Shown: in pieces, positions 19,510 to 27,852 of the stretch
How positions within the stretch are numbered: the stretch's first letter is position 1
Layout of the letters: every line of letters starts with the position of its first letter
Assembly (NCBI GenBank): GCA_937934295.1
Contig: CALHAI010000006.1
Span: 124,001 to 188,000, forward strand
DNA from: an uncultured Blastocatellia bacterium
GTDB lineage: Bacteria > Acidobacteriota > Blastocatellia > HR10
DNA length: 64,000 nt
Reading direction: 5' to 3'
Translations under genes and position numbers: made by a program
Notes under the pieces: generated by a model
Seen by the model: the letters and a program-made list of their open reading frames with translations, nothing else
Database searches by the model: none
Told to the model about the DNA's origin: nothing

Positions 19510-22152
19510 TCATTCGGCCACCGACACCTCCTTCGGCTGAACCGAGAAGGTGAGGCGGCCGCCATCCTCATCCACGATCACGAGAGAATTATCTCGCACC
19601 TCTCCCTGCAAGATCAATTTTGCCAGCGGCGTCTCCACCTCCCGCTGGATCACCCGCTTGAGCGGCCGCGCGCCGAAGACGGGATCATAGCCCCACTCGG
19701 CCAGGCGCGTCTTCGCTCGCTCGGTCAGTTCCAACTCGATCTGCCGATCCCGCACGCGGTGCCGCAGTCGTTCGAGTTGGATCTCCACGATGCGCTTCAG
19801 ATGCGCCTCCGTCAGCGCATGGAAGACGACGATCTCGTCCACGCGGTTCAGAAATTCTGGGCGAAACGTCCGCCGCAATTCGGCGAGCACGGTCTCTTTC
19901 ATCCGCTCGTAATCCTCACCCCTCTCGCCACGATGCTCGAGGATCAAATGGCTCCCAATGTTCGACGTCATGATGATGATCGTGTTCTTGAAATCCACCG
20001 TCCGACCATGACTGTCGGTGAGCCGTCCGTCATCGAGGATCTGCAGGAGGATGTTGAAGATATCCCAATGCGCCTTCTCCAGCTCATCGAAGAGGATGAC
20101 CGAATACGGCCGACGGCGCACGGCCTCGGTGAGCTGCCCCCCTTCTTCGTATCCGACGTAGCCAGGCGGCGCACCGATCAATCGAGCGACCGAATGCTTC
20201 TCCATGTATTCGGACATGTCGATCCGAATGAGGGCGCGTTCGTCATCGAAGAGACACTCGGCGAGGGCGCGGGCCAGCTCCGTCTTCCCGACGCCGGTCG
20301 GACCGAGAAAGATGAAGCTGCCGATTGGGCGATTCGGATCTTTCAAGCCCGCGCGTGCCCGACGCACGGCCTCGGCCACGGCGCGAACGGCTTCCTCCTG
20401 GCCGACGACGCGGCGGTGCAACTCGTCCTCGAGCCGCAGCAGCTTCTGAATCTCCCCTTCGAGCAGACGGCTCACGGGGATGCCCGTCCAACGGCTCACC
20501 ACCTCGGCGATGTCCTCCTCATCCACCTCCTCTTTGAGCAAGCGCACGCCACCATGTCGCGACGCCAGCTCCGCGAGCTGTGTCTCTTGCTCGCGCATCT
20601 GCCGCTCCAACTCGACCAAACGCCCGTAGCGTAACTCGGCCGCACGATTGAGATCATAGGCCCGCTCGGCTTGCTCGATGAGGATCTTCGTCTGCTCGAT
20701 CTGCTCGCGCAACTCGCGCAAGCGGGCGAGGATCTGCTTCTCCTCCTCCCACTGCGCGCGGAGCCGATCCGCACGCATGCGCAATTCGGCCAGCTCCTCC
20801 TCGATCTTACGCAATCGCTCGCGCGAAGCCGGATCGGTCTCCCGCTTCAACCCCTCGCGCTCGATCTCCAGTTGCATGATCCGCCGCAGGATCTCATCCA
20901 ACTCCGAGGGCATCGAGTCGATCTCGGTCCGCAACCGCGCCGCCGCCTCGTCCACAAGATCGATCGCTTTGTCCGGCAAGAAGCGATCGGAGATATAGCG
21001 ATGGCTGAGCATTGCCGCAGCCACCAGTGCCGAGTCCTTAATGCGCACGCCATGATGGACCTCGTATCGCTCCTTCAACCCGCGCAAGATCGAGATCGTG
21101 TCTTCGACCGAGGGCTCGCCGACTAGGATCGGTTGGAAGCGGCGTTCGAGCGCGGCATCCTTCTCGATGTACTTGCGATATTCGTCGAGCGTCGTCGCCC
21201 CGATGCAGCGCAGCTCGCCGCGCGCGAGCATCGGCTTCAGCAGATTGCTGGCATCCATCGTCGCGCCTTCGGCCCGACCGGCGCCCACGACCGTATGCAA
21301 CTCGTCAATGAAGAGGACGATCTCGCCCTGCGACTCCTGCACCTCGCGGAGCACGGCCTTCAGCCGCTCTTCGAATTCGCCACGATATTTCGCGCCCGCG
21401 ATGAGCGCCCCCATGTCCAGTTGAATGACGCGCTTGTTCTTCAAGCCCTCGGGGACATCCCCGCGCACGATGCGCTGCGCCAGCCCCTCGACGATGGCCG
21501 TCTTGCCGACGCCCGGCTCACCAATCAGGACCGGATTGTTCTTAGTCCGACGCGAGAGCACCTGAATCACTCGTCGGATCTCATCGTCCCGTCCGATGAC
21601 GGGATCGAGCTTCCCTTGGGCGGCGAGCCGGGTCAGATCGCGCCCATAGCGCTCGAGCGCTTGATACGTCGCTTCCGGCGTCGGGCTGGTCACCCGCTGC
21701 GTGCCGCGAATCTGCTGCAAGGCCTTCATCAGGCGATCCCGATCCAGGCCAAGGTCCAGCAGGATGCGTCCAGCCGCGCCACTGCGCCCCTCCTCCAGGA
21801 TCGCCAGCAGGATGTGCTCGACGCTCACATATTCGTCCTTGAGCCGCGCCGCTTCATCCTCGGCCACCGCGAACAGACGATTGAGCCGCCCGGTGATGTA
21901 GACGTAGTCGGGGCCGGCCGCCGGACCGCTCACCTTCGGCCAGCGCGCCAGCTCCTGTTCCAAGCGGGTTCGGACGAGCTTCGGATCCACACCCGCCTTC
22001 TCCAGAATCGCCGAGGCCAAACCGCCTTCTTGCTGCAGGAGCGCCAGCAGCAGATGCTCGACGTCAATTTGTTGATGGCTATAGCGCGCCGCGAGGCTTT
22101 GCGCTGCGCGCACCGCCTCTTGCACCTTCTCCGTCAGGCGATTGAAATCCAT
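19510..22152 (-). CDS. clpB: Disaggregase ClpB
   Basis: The 880-residue Hsp100 protein has all ClpB parts. These are an N-domain of two repeats (1-145), NBD1 with Walker A GEPGVGKT (about 205), and a long coiled-coil middle domain (about 405-530) rich in Glu, Arg and Leu. NBD2 has Walker A GPTGVGKT near 610, and a C-terminal oligomerisation domain completes it. The middle domain and lack of a ClpP loop separate it from ClpA/C. It extracts polypeptides from aggregates together with DnaK. It lies 60 nt after the dnaJ-like gene in the HspR-type chaperone run. Confidence 0.96.
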   Translation of the reverse strand: MDFNRLTEKVQEAVRAAQSLAARYSHQQIDVEHLLLALLQQEGGLASAILEKAGVDPKLVRTRLEQELARWPKVSGPAAGPDYVYITGRLNRLFAVAEDEAARLKDEYVSVEHILLAILEEGRSGAAGRILLDLGLDRDRLMKALQQIRGTQRVTSPTPEATYQALERYGRDLTRLAAQGKLDPVIGRDDEIRRVIQVLSRRTKNNPVLIGEPGVGKTAIVEGLAQRIVRGDVPEGLKNKRVIQLDMGALIAGAKYRGEFEERLKAVLREVQESQGEIVLFIDELHTVVGAGRAEGATMDASNLLKPMLARGELRCIGATTLDEYRKYIEKDAALERRFQPILVGEPSVEDTISILRGLKERYEVHHGVRIKDSALVAAAMLSHRYISDRFLPDKAIDLVDEAAARLRTEIDSMPSELDEILRRIMQLEIEREGLKRETDPASRERLRKIEEELAELRMRADRLRAQWEEEKQILARLRELREQIEQTKILIEQAERAYDLNRAAELRYGRLVELERQMREQETQLAELASRHGGVRLLKEEVDEEDIAEVVSRWTGIPVSRLLEGEIQKLLRLEDELHRRVVGQEEAVRAVAEAVRRARAGLKDPNRPIGSFIFLGPTGVGKTELARALAECLFDDERALIRIDMSEYMEKHSVARLIGAPPGYVGYEEGGQLTEAVRRRPYSVILFDELEKAHWDIFNILLQILDDGRLTDSHGRTVDFKNTIIIMTSNIGSHLILEHRGERGEDYERMKETVLAELRRTFRPEFLNRVDEIVVFHALTEAHLKRIVEIQLERLRHRVRDRQIELELTERAKTRLAEWGYDPVFGARPLKRVIQREVETPLAKLILQGEVRDNSLVIVDEDGGRLTFSVQPKEVSVAE

Positions 22153-22212
22153 AGCCCCTCTCCCAACCCTGATCTCTTCAGAAGCGCATCTCGATGAGGC
22201 TCTGCACGATGC

Positions 22213-23142
22213 TCACTGTCGCGGGTTGAAGCTCGACTCGCGCGCCAATTGCTCGAACAAGCGACGCTCGGCCGGCGTCGGATTCGTGGGGACGACGATC
22301 CGAAGCTGCACATACTGATCGCCGCGTCCACCGCGCCGACGGTTCAAGCCCTGACCACGCAGCCGGAGCTTCTGCCCGCTCTGCGAGCCTGGCGGGAGCG
22401 TCACCTCCACGGTGCCCTCCAACGTGGGAACCCGGATCTTCCCCCCTAGCACGGCCTCCCAGGGCGTGATCGGGACCTCGACGTAGACATCGTCGCCGGA
22501 GACCGTGAAGATCGGATGCTTCTGCAACCGGACCTTCAAGTAGAGATCGCCTGCCTGACCGCCCAGGCCTGGTTCGCCTTGTCCCGCGAGCCGAATCACC
22601 GAACCCTCACGCACGCCAGCTGGGATCTTCACCTCGACCGTCCGCCCATTGGGGAGCGTGACCCGTCGCGTCGTCCCGCGATGTGCTTCCTCAAGCGTGA
22701 GCGTCAGCTCGGACTCGATGTCGTTCCCTCGAATCCCCCACCCGACACGCGTGCCCGTCGCCGAACGGCGCGATGCCGCCCGACCACGCAGCCCCCCAAA
22801 GAGCGCCTCGAAGAAATCGCTGAAGCTCCCGGGCCTACCCGTGAAGAAGTCGAAATCGCCGAAGTCGATCCGAATCTTCTCCCAATCCGGCGGTGGCGTG
22901 AAGTCCGCGCCCGCTCTCCAATGCGGTCCCAACCGATCGTAGAGTTCGCGCTTCTTGGGATCCCCCAGGACCTCGTAGGCCTCGTTGATCTCTTTGAATT
23001 TCTCCTCCGCCTGCTTATCCCCCGGATTCAAATCCGGATGATACTTTCGGGCCAAGCGGCGGAAAGCCGCCTTGATCTCATCTTGAGTGGCCGTTCGAGG
23101 GACACCCAGGATCCCGTAGTAGTCTTTGTACTTGACCGCCAT
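22213..23142 (-). CDS. DnaJ/CbpA-type Hsp40 co-chaperone without zinc domain
   Basis: A 309-residue class II J-protein. The J domain (1-70) has the HPD tripeptide in [11 protein letters not shown] Gly/Phe region (about 85-130) follows, then two beta-sandwich peptide-binding domains ([53 protein letters not shown]). The four CxxCxGxG zinc repeats of DnaJ are absent, as in CbpA. It stimulates DnaK ATPase and delivers clients. It sits between the acidic protein gene and clpB. No classical dnaJ is in the window. Confidence 0.93.
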   Translation of the reverse strand: MAVKYKDYYGILGVPRTATQDEIKAAFRRLARKYHPDLNPGDKQAEEKFKEINEAYEVLGDPKKRELYDRLGPHWRAGADFTPPPDWEKIRIDFGDFDFFTGRPGSFSDFFEALFGGLRGRAASRRSATGTRVGWGIRGNDIESELTLTLEEAHRGTTRRVTLPNGRTVEVKIPAGVREGSVIRLAGQGEPGLGGQAGDLYLKVRLQKHPIFTVSGDDVYVEVPITPWEAVLGGKIRVPTLEGTVEVTLPPGSQSGQKLRLRGQGLNRRRGGRGDQYVQLRIVVPTNPTPAERRLFEQLARESSFNPRQ

Positions 23143-23220
23143 AGCCCATCCCCAGCAGGGGGTGGCTCAGTTTGGGCCCTCTTGGCCTTGTGGCCTTGGC
23201 CAGGAGCGCGCCATGCCTGT

Positions 23221-23712
23221 TCATCCTCGCCAATTCAGGGCCTGAATCAGCTCGGCCCGCGCCAGGTTCTCCTCCCGCCGCGCCGCGCTCAGCTCAGCAA
23301 TAGCTCGCTGATATTGCTCCTTCAGGCGGTCGGGCGGACGAGGTCCGGCATCGCGCAACTGCGCGTTGATGTCGCGCACGCGCTCCAAGGTCGCCCGTAC
23401 GCGCTCGCGCGCCGCCAGCAGCCGTCGCATGAGCCGCGCCAGCATCTCCTGGCGCGTCTCATACCGAGGAGCAACCGGCTCGACCATCTCTTCCTCAGGC
23501 TCGGATACCGCCTCCGAGATCGGCACTTCCTCCTCCTCGACCCCCTCTTCGGCGAGCTCTAAGGGCTCTTCCTCTACGGCGAAATCGTCCTCGTAGTAGT
23601 CCTCCTCGAGGACATCATTATAGGGTTCGATCGGTTCTTCATAGGTGGAAGCCGGCTCTTCCGGCGTGGGGAGAGCCGGCTCTTCGGCTTGCGTCTTCTT
23701 CCGACGTGGCAT
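23221..23712 (-). CDS. Acidic coiled-coil protein in the grpE position
   Basis: This 163-residue protein has a disordered, very acidic N-terminal half (about 10-80, mostly Glu, Pro, Tyr, Asp). The C-terminal half (about 85-160) is strongly helical and rich in Arg, Glu, Leu and Ala, probably a coiled coil, ending near ALNWRG. It has no GrpE beta domain and I recognise no family. It occupies the slot between dnaK and dnaJ that grpE fills in many genomes, with gaps of 36 and 78 nt. A role as a chaperone accessory protein is inferred from position only. Confidence 0.75.
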   Translation of the reverse strand: MPRRKKTQAEEPALPTPEEPASTYEEPIEPYNDVLEEDYYEDDFAVEEEPLELAEEGVEEEEVPISEAVSEPEEEMVEPVAPRYETRQEMLARLMRRLLAARERVRATLERVRDINAQLRDAGPRPPDRLKEQYQRAIAELSAARREENLARAELIQALNWRG

Positions 23713-23748
23713 AGGATGCCTCCACTAGGTTCCACGCCATGGCTGACC

Positions 23749-25632
23749 TCAATGACTGGGTTTGAATTCCGCATCAATCACATCATCGGATCCGCCATCG
23801 GATCGGCTCGACGTTCCTGCCCCAGCCGAGGTCGCATGCCCATACGCGATGGCTGCGATCTGATGCGCGACCTGTTGCAACTCGGACGTGAGCTGGCGAA
23901 TCCGCTCGATCCCCGCCTCCTCCTTGACGGCTTGGCGGATCTCCTGGATCAAATGCTCGGCGCGCGCGCGCTCCGGCGCTGGCACCTTGTCGCCCAGATC
24001 GCGCAAGGTGCGCTCGACCTGATAGGCAAGGCTATCGGCCTGATTGCGCGCTTCGACCAGCTCGCGCCGCCGCCGATCCTCCTCCGCGTACATCTCCGCC
24101 TCGCGGATCATCCGTTCGATCTCCTCCTTGGAGAGTTGCGTCGAGCCGGTGATCGTGATCTTGGCCTCGCGCCCGGTCGCCTTATCGCGCGCGTTCACAT
24201 GCAGGATGCCATTGGCATCAATATCGAACGTCACCTCGATCTGCGGGACGCCGCGCGGCGCTGGCGCGATGCCCTCCAGACGGAACCGCCCGAGCGTGCG
24301 GTTATCGCGCGCCATCTCGCGCTCGCCCTGCAGGATGTGAATGTCCACGGCCGTCTGATTGTCCTCGGCCGTCGTGAAGATCTCCGTCCGCCGCACAGGA
24401 ATGGTCGTGTTCCGCTCGATGATCTTCGTCATCACGCCTCCGAGCGTCTCCACCCCCAGTGAGAGCGGGACGACATCCAGCAGCAGGACCTCCTTGACCT
24501 CACCCGCCAGCACGCCCGCCTGAATGGCCGCCCCGATGGCCACCACTTCGTCCGGGTTCACCGACTGATTCGGCTCCTTCCCGAGCAACCGCCGCACCAG
24601 CTGCTGCACGGCCGGGATACGCGTCGCTCCCCCGACGAGGATGACTTCATGAATGTCCCGCTCAGTCATCTTCGCATCGGCGAGCGCTTGCTGGACCGGC
24701 CCAATGCAGCGTTCGACCAGATCGGCCGTCAACTGCTCGAACTTCGAGCGCGTCAGCTTCATCTCCAGATGCTTCGGTCCGGTGGCATCAGCCGTGATGA
24801 AGGGGAGACTGATAATCGTCTCCATGACGCTCGAGAGCTCGATCTTCGCCTTCTCGGCCGCCTCGGTCAACCGCTGCAGCGCCTGGCGATCCTTGCGCAA
24901 ATCAATCCCATACTCCCGCTTGAACTCCTCGGCCAGCCAATCCACGATCCGTTTGTCGAAATCATCGCCGCCAAGATGCGTGTCGCCGCTTGTCGCCTTC
25001 ACCTCGAAGACCCCATCGCCAACCTCCAGGATGGAGACGTCAAAAGTCCCTCCCCCGAGATCGAAGACCAGGATGGTCTCATTCTTCTTCTTGTCCAATC
25101 CATAGGCGAGGGCCGCTGCCGTCGGCTCGTTAATGATCCGCAGGACGTTTAACCCAGCGATCTTCCCGGCATCGCGCGTGGCCGTCCGCTGCGCGTCGTT
25201 GAAGTACGCCGGAACGGTGATCACCGCATCGGTGATCTTCTCGCCGAGATAACGCGAGGCATCCTCCACGAGTTTGCGCAGGATCATGGCCGAGATCTCC
25301 TCCGGCGAGTAGAGCTTCCCCATGATGTCAAACCGCACGGCATCATTGGGTCCAGCCACAACCCTGTATGGGACATTGCGGATCTCGCTCGTCACCTCCG
25401 AATAGCGCCGCCCCATGAACCGCTTGACCGAATAGATCGTGTTCTCCGGATTCAAGATCGCTTGCCGCTTGGCCAACTGCCCGACGAGCCGCTCCCCCGC
25501 CTTGGTGAACGCGACGACAGAAGGGGTCAAACGACTCCCCTCACTGTTGATGATGACCGTCGGCTTGCCCCCCTCCATGACAGCGATCACGGAGTTCGTC
25601 GTCCCTAAGTCAATGCCTACGGCCTTCGCCAT
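23749..25632 (-). CDS. dnaK: Chaperone DnaK (Hsp70)
   Basis: A full-length 627-residue Hsp70. The ATPase domain (1-380) shows [24 protein letters not shown] and [10 protein letters not shown]. The substrate domain (about 390-505) begins after the conserved linker [13 protein letters not shown], and the helical lid ends in [10 protein letters not shown]. It folds and disaggregates proteins with the J-protein and ClpB encoded downstream. It is the second gene after rpoZ in the run controlled by the HAIR-like operator. No grpE is in the window. Confidence 0.97.
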   Translation of the reverse strand: MAKAVGIDLGTTNSVIAVMEGGKPTVIINSEGSRLTPSVVAFTKAGERLVGQLAKRQAILNPENTIYSVKRFMGRRYSEVTSEIRNVPYRVVAGPNDAVRFDIMGKLYSPEEISAMILRKLVEDASRYLGEKITDAVITVPAYFNDAQRTATRDAGKIAGLNVLRIINEPTAAALAYGLDKKKNETILVFDLGGGTFDVSILEVGDGVFEVKATSGDTHLGGDDFDKRIVDWLAEEFKREYGIDLRKDRQALQRLTEAAEKAKIELSSVMETIISLPFITADATGPKHLEMKLTRSKFEQLTADLVERCIGPVQQALADAKMTERDIHEVILVGGATRIPAVQQLVRRLLGKEPNQSVNPDEVVAIGAAIQAGVLAGEVKEVLLLDVVPLSLGVETLGGVMTKIIERNTTIPVRRTEIFTTAEDNQTAVDIHILQGEREMARDNRTLGRFRLEGIAPAPRGVPQIEVTFDIDANGILHVNARDKATGREAKITITGSTQLSKEEIERMIREAEMYAEEDRRRRELVEARNQADSLAYQVERTLRDLGDKVPAPERARAEHLIQEIRQAVKEEAGIERIRQLTSELQQVAHQIAAIAYGHATSAGAGTSSRSDGGSDDVIDAEFKPSH

Positions 25633-25671
25633 GGTCCCTCCCTCCTCGGCAAGATTCGGCTGTCGGCCCCC

Positions 25672-25911
25672 TCAGCGAGCAGCCCGACTGCGTCGGCCAC
25701 GACGCGCCTGTGGCTTCTCCAACTCCGGTTGCTCGAAGGGGATCTTCCCCTCGTTCAACTCCTTCAACGCCTGAGTGATAGCCCACGCCAGCCCCTGGCT
25801 CTCCGGATGCTTCACCAGCTGCTTGGCGCGCTTGGCCACAATCGAGCAAATCAAATAGCGACTGTCAAACCTTGAGAGGGCCTCCTCCGCCAGCTTCACC
25901 CTCGTCGTCAT
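25672..25911 (-). CDS. rpoZ: RNA polymerase omega subunit
   Basis: A 79-residue protein. The RYLICSIVAKRAKQL segment (about 19-33) and AITQALKELNEGKI (about 44-57) are the two conserved omega helices; the tail is basic. Omega assists assembly of the core polymerase. It is the first gene after the operator-bearing promoter and is followed 39 nt later by dnaK. That makes it the leading gene of a heat-shock transcription unit, which I consider unusual. A GGAGGGA site precedes the ATG. Confidence 0.88.
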   Translation of the reverse strand: MTTRVKLAEEALSRFDSRYLICSIVAKRAKQLVKHPESQGLAWAITQALKELNEGKIPFEQPELEKPQARRGRRSRAAR

Positions 25912-26056
25912 TGTCCCTCCCTCCTGGTCGTGAAGTCTGCAAGGACTCCTTGCGAGCCCTCTCCCTCGCGCCAGGAGATTATATTCAATGAACAGCTCAC
26001 GTTCAAATACCCCTGCTGCGGCTAAAAGCAGAACTGCAAGCTTTTAGCCAATTCTT

Positions 26057-26085
26057 ATAATAAAATATGAGTCCGAGTTTGTCAA
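26057..26085 (-). promoter_or_regulatory. Promoter of the rpoZ-dnaK run
   Basis: On the minus strand TTGACA (26080-26085) and TATTAT (26057-26062) are separated by exactly 17 nt. This is the strongest promoter match in the window. The -35 lies inside the HAIR-like element, so a bound repressor would exclude RNA polymerase. Confidence 0.75.
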
Positions 26086-26086
26086 G
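26066..26086 (-). promoter_or_regulatory. HAIR-like HspR operator, left copy
   Basis: On the minus strand this reads CTTGACA-N7-ACTCATA. The consensus HAIR is CTTGAGT-N7-ACTCAAG, so five of seven bases match in each half with the spacing conserved. It is the mirror image of the copy at 26148-26168: 19 of 23 aligned bases are identical and only the four central spacer bases differ. Confidence 0.7.
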
Positions 26087-26147
26087 TCCCCCATAAGGCG
26101 CATCCCGCCGATTCCCTCTCCCCAGAGATAGAATGGACCGGCGAAAA

Positions 26148-26168
26148 CTTGACAAAGCTAGACTCATA
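26148..26168 (+). promoter_or_regulatory. HAIR-like HspR operator, right copy
   Basis: CTTGACA-N7-ACTCATA on the plus strand, overlapping the -35 of the hspR promoter. The centre lies 82 bp from the centre of the left copy. This would let HspR repress both the chaperone run and its own gene. Confidence 0.7.
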
Positions 26169-26177
26169 TATTAGCAT
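26149..26177 (+). promoter_or_regulatory. Promoter of hspR-infA
   Basis: TTGACA (26149-26154), a 17-nt spacer and TAGCAT (26172-26177). The -35 is perfect and the -10 matches at four of six positions, so it is predicted to be weaker than the divergent promoter. Confidence 0.55.
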
Positions 26178-26229
26178 TCCCTTTTGGAAACGAGGGTATG
26201 TCTCGTCCTCCAAATCGCGGGAACGGGAG

Positions 26230-26682
26230 ATGGCCAATGGGGTGAAAAAGCGGAGAGAGAAAGGCTACACAATCAGCGCAGTCTCTGAGGCCTATGGGAT
26301 TCACCCTCAGACACTGCGGCTCTACGAGCGGCATGGGCTATTGAAACCTTCCCGCTCAAAGGGGAACACGCGGTACTATTCTGAGGAAGACCTCGAGCGA
26401 TTGGAGTTCATCCTGACACTCACGCGCGAGTTGGGTGTGAATCTGGCAGGAGTGGAGATCATCCTCAATATGCGGGACAAGATGGATGCCATGCAGCGAG
26501 AGATACAGCGGTTCTTGGAGTATCTGCGGATGGAGGTGGGCGAGCGCCTGGTCTCGCAAGTGACGGAGAAGTTCGCGCTGGTGCCGCTCAACTATAGCGC
26601 GTGGCTGCGCGTGCGCGCTTCGGCTTCGGAGGCGGAGGATGAGCACGATGCCTCGTTCACCTACATCGAACACGATCACTGA
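26230..26682 (+). CDS. hspR: HspR-type MerR-family heat-shock repressor
   Basis: A 150-residue regulator of the MerR family. The N-terminal winged helix-turn-helix (about 13-60; YTISAVSEAYGIHPQTLRLYERHGLL, then GNTRYYSEEDL) and the ELGVNLAGVEIIL block are hallmarks of HspR, which represses chaperone genes by binding HAIR sites with DnaK as co-repressor. Two HAIR-like elements lie in its upstream region. A coiled-coil segment (about 85-115) and an acidic tail follow. The ATG at 26230 is preceded closely by GGGAG; GTG 26242 is an alternative. infA follows 19 nt later. Confidence 0.9.
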   Translation: MANGVKKRREKGYTISAVSEAYGIHPQTLRLYERHGLLKPSRSKGNTRYYSEEDLERLEFILTLTRELGVNLAGVEIILNMRDKMDAMQREIQRFLEYLRMEVGERLVSQVTEKFALVPLNYSAWLRVRASASEAEDEHDASFTYIEHDH

Positions 26683-26701
26683 GTGAAGGAGGTGAACGCC
26701 T

Positions 26702-26926
26702 ATTAGCAAAGAGGATATGATTCCGGTGGATGGAACGGTCGTTGAGGCGCTGCCCAATGCGACCTTCCGCGTGAAGCTCGATGGCGACGGCCATGAAGTA
26801 CTCGCGCACCTCTCTGGGAAGATGCGGAAGAACTACATCCGCGTCCTGCCTGGGGATCGCGTGCGCGTGGAGCTCTCCCCGTATGATCTGACGCGAGGAC
26901 GGATCACCTATCGCTACAGCAAGTGA
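26702..26926 (+). CDS. infA: Translation initiation factor IF-1, apparent AUU start
   Basis: An S1/OB-fold protein matching IF-1 along its length ([44 protein letters not shown]). The usual IF-1 N-terminus is M-S/A-K-E-D-M-I. Here ATT AGC AAA GAG GAT ATG ATT encodes (start)-S-K-E-D-M-I, and AAGGAGGTG (26686-26694) stands 9 nt before the ATT. Starting at the internal ATG 26717 would delete the conserved SKED residues and leave only a poor site. The AUU start gives 74 residues. The gene is 19 nt after hspR, so infA may share its heat-shock control. Confidence 0.85.
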   Translation: MSKEDMIPVDGTVVEALPNATFRVKLDGDGHEVLAHLSGKMRKNYIRVLPGDRVRVELSPYDLTRGRITYRYSK

Positions 26927-27096
26927 CGAGTGCTCTCGCGCTCGAGCTCTGCTGCGCCCTGTCCACTGAAGCCGAACATGAGGGCCCTCTGGGCGAAAAG
27001 GGTGTGATGCCTCCGCTTGGGGCCGGAGACCGAACGGTCTATTGCCCTGACCGCTGAGCTCCCCCGAAATCATCATCCCGTTTTACCAAACTCAGC

Positions 27097-27126
27097 TTGA
27101 CAAATGCGGGCCTCATGTGATATGGT
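27097..27126 (+). promoter_or_regulatory. Probable promoter of the tetR gene
   Basis: TTGACA (27097-27102), an 18-nt spacer and TATGGT (27121-27126), giving a short leader before ATG 27144/27150. The 170-nt stretch upstream, back to infA, contains several GC-rich hairpins but no gene that I can support. Confidence 0.5.
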
Positions 27127-27149
27127 CCCCTCCTTTTGTGAGGATGTTC

Positions 27150-27782
27150 ATGCCGAGGATAGGCGGGGTGGTCGTTCATAAAGAGCTGAAGGAGGCGCGG
27201 CGGAATCAGATCCTCTTCTTCGCCAAACAGGTCTTCTCGCAGAAGGGGTATCACAACGCGAGCGTCTCGGACATCATCGAAAGCGCGGGCATCGCGCGGG
27301 GGACGTTCTATCTCTATTTCACGAGTAAGCGCGATATCTTCGACAGTCTCCTGGATGAAGTCCTCAAGGAACTGCGCCAACGGATTCGGCCCATTGACCT
27401 CAGCCCGGGTGCGCCCGATCCGCTCGCGCAGGTCAAGGCGAACATCGGTCGCGTCCTGGAGTTTCTTGTTCACGATCCCGAGCTGACGAAGATTCTCCTC
27501 CATCAGGCAGCAGGCTTGGACGAACGCTCGGCCGCCATGCTGCAGACCTTCTACGATCGCGTCCTGTCGCTCATCGAACGCTCTCTGGAACATGGGATTC
27601 GCATGGGCCTGGTGCGTCCTTGTCGAACGCGCATTGTCGCGTCCTGCATCTTGGGGACGATGAAGGAGGTGGCCGATCAATTGACAACTCAGCGCGAGGA
27701 TCTTCCGCCGCTTGAGGTTGTCATCGAGGAACTCTTCAACTTTGGCCTGCGCGGCGTCTTCGCCCGCTCGGCCACGTCGTGA
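27150..27782 (+). CDS. TetR-family transcriptional regulator
   Basis: A 210-residue regulator. The helix-turn-helix is in the first 60 residues (ASVSDIIESAGIARGTFYLYFTSKRDIF), and the C-terminal helical ligand domain resembles the FadR/AcrR group that often senses acyl-CoA or hydrophobic compounds. GTGAGG lies 6 nt before ATG 27150; ATG 27144 is an alternative. Its stop is 14 nt before a perfect 30-bp palindrome that precedes the activase/dehydratase genes, so it is the obvious candidate to control them. Confidence 0.88.
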   Translation: MPRIGGVVVHKELKEARRNQILFFAKQVFSQKGYHNASVSDIIESAGIARGTFYLYFTSKRDIFDSLLDEVLKELRQRIRPIDLSPGAPDPLAQVKANIGRVLEFLVHDPELTKILLHQAAGLDERSAAMLQTFYDRVLSLIERSLEHGIRMGLVRPCRTRIVASCILGTMKEVADQLTTQREDLPPLEVVIEELFNFGLRGVFARSATS

Positions 27783-27796
27783 AATTTTTTTACCTC

Positions 27797-27826
27797 CCCA
27801 CTAGACTGACATGTCAGTCTAGTGGG
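27797..27826. promoter_or_regulatory. Perfect 30-bp palindrome, predicted TetR operator
   Basis: Each 15-nt half (CCCACTAGACTGACA and its complement) pairs without a mismatch. The core GACTGACATGTCAGTC has the form of many TetR-family sites. It lies between the tetR stop and the first catalytic gene of the operon, 26 nt before ATG 27853. Confidence 0.7.
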
Positions 27827-27852
27827 TGGCACCACAGATGGGAGATGCGCCT

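Larger units (their letters stand above)
25912..26229. other. Divergent heat-shock control region (rpoZ/dnaK versus hspR)
   Basis: The 318-nt gap carries no gene. It holds two mirrored 23-nt elements, two sigma70-type promoters facing away from each other, and an AT-rich stretch near 26045-26068 that is unlike the surrounding GC-rich sequence. About 145 nt of leader separates the left promoter from rpoZ; I see no further regulatory RNA in it. Confidence 0.75.

Noticed and set aside
26990-27067. tRNA-like sequence on the minus strand (GGGGGAGCTCAGCGGTCAGGGC)
   Set aside because: The D-arm looks tRNA-like, but there is no 7-nt anticodon loop, no TTCRA T-loop and no 3' strand complementary to the acceptor 5' side.
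27090-27120. Third HAIR-like site before tetR
   Set aside because: CTTGACA is the -35 of the tetR promoter; the right half is shifted by one base and mismatched, so this is probably the common -35 alone.
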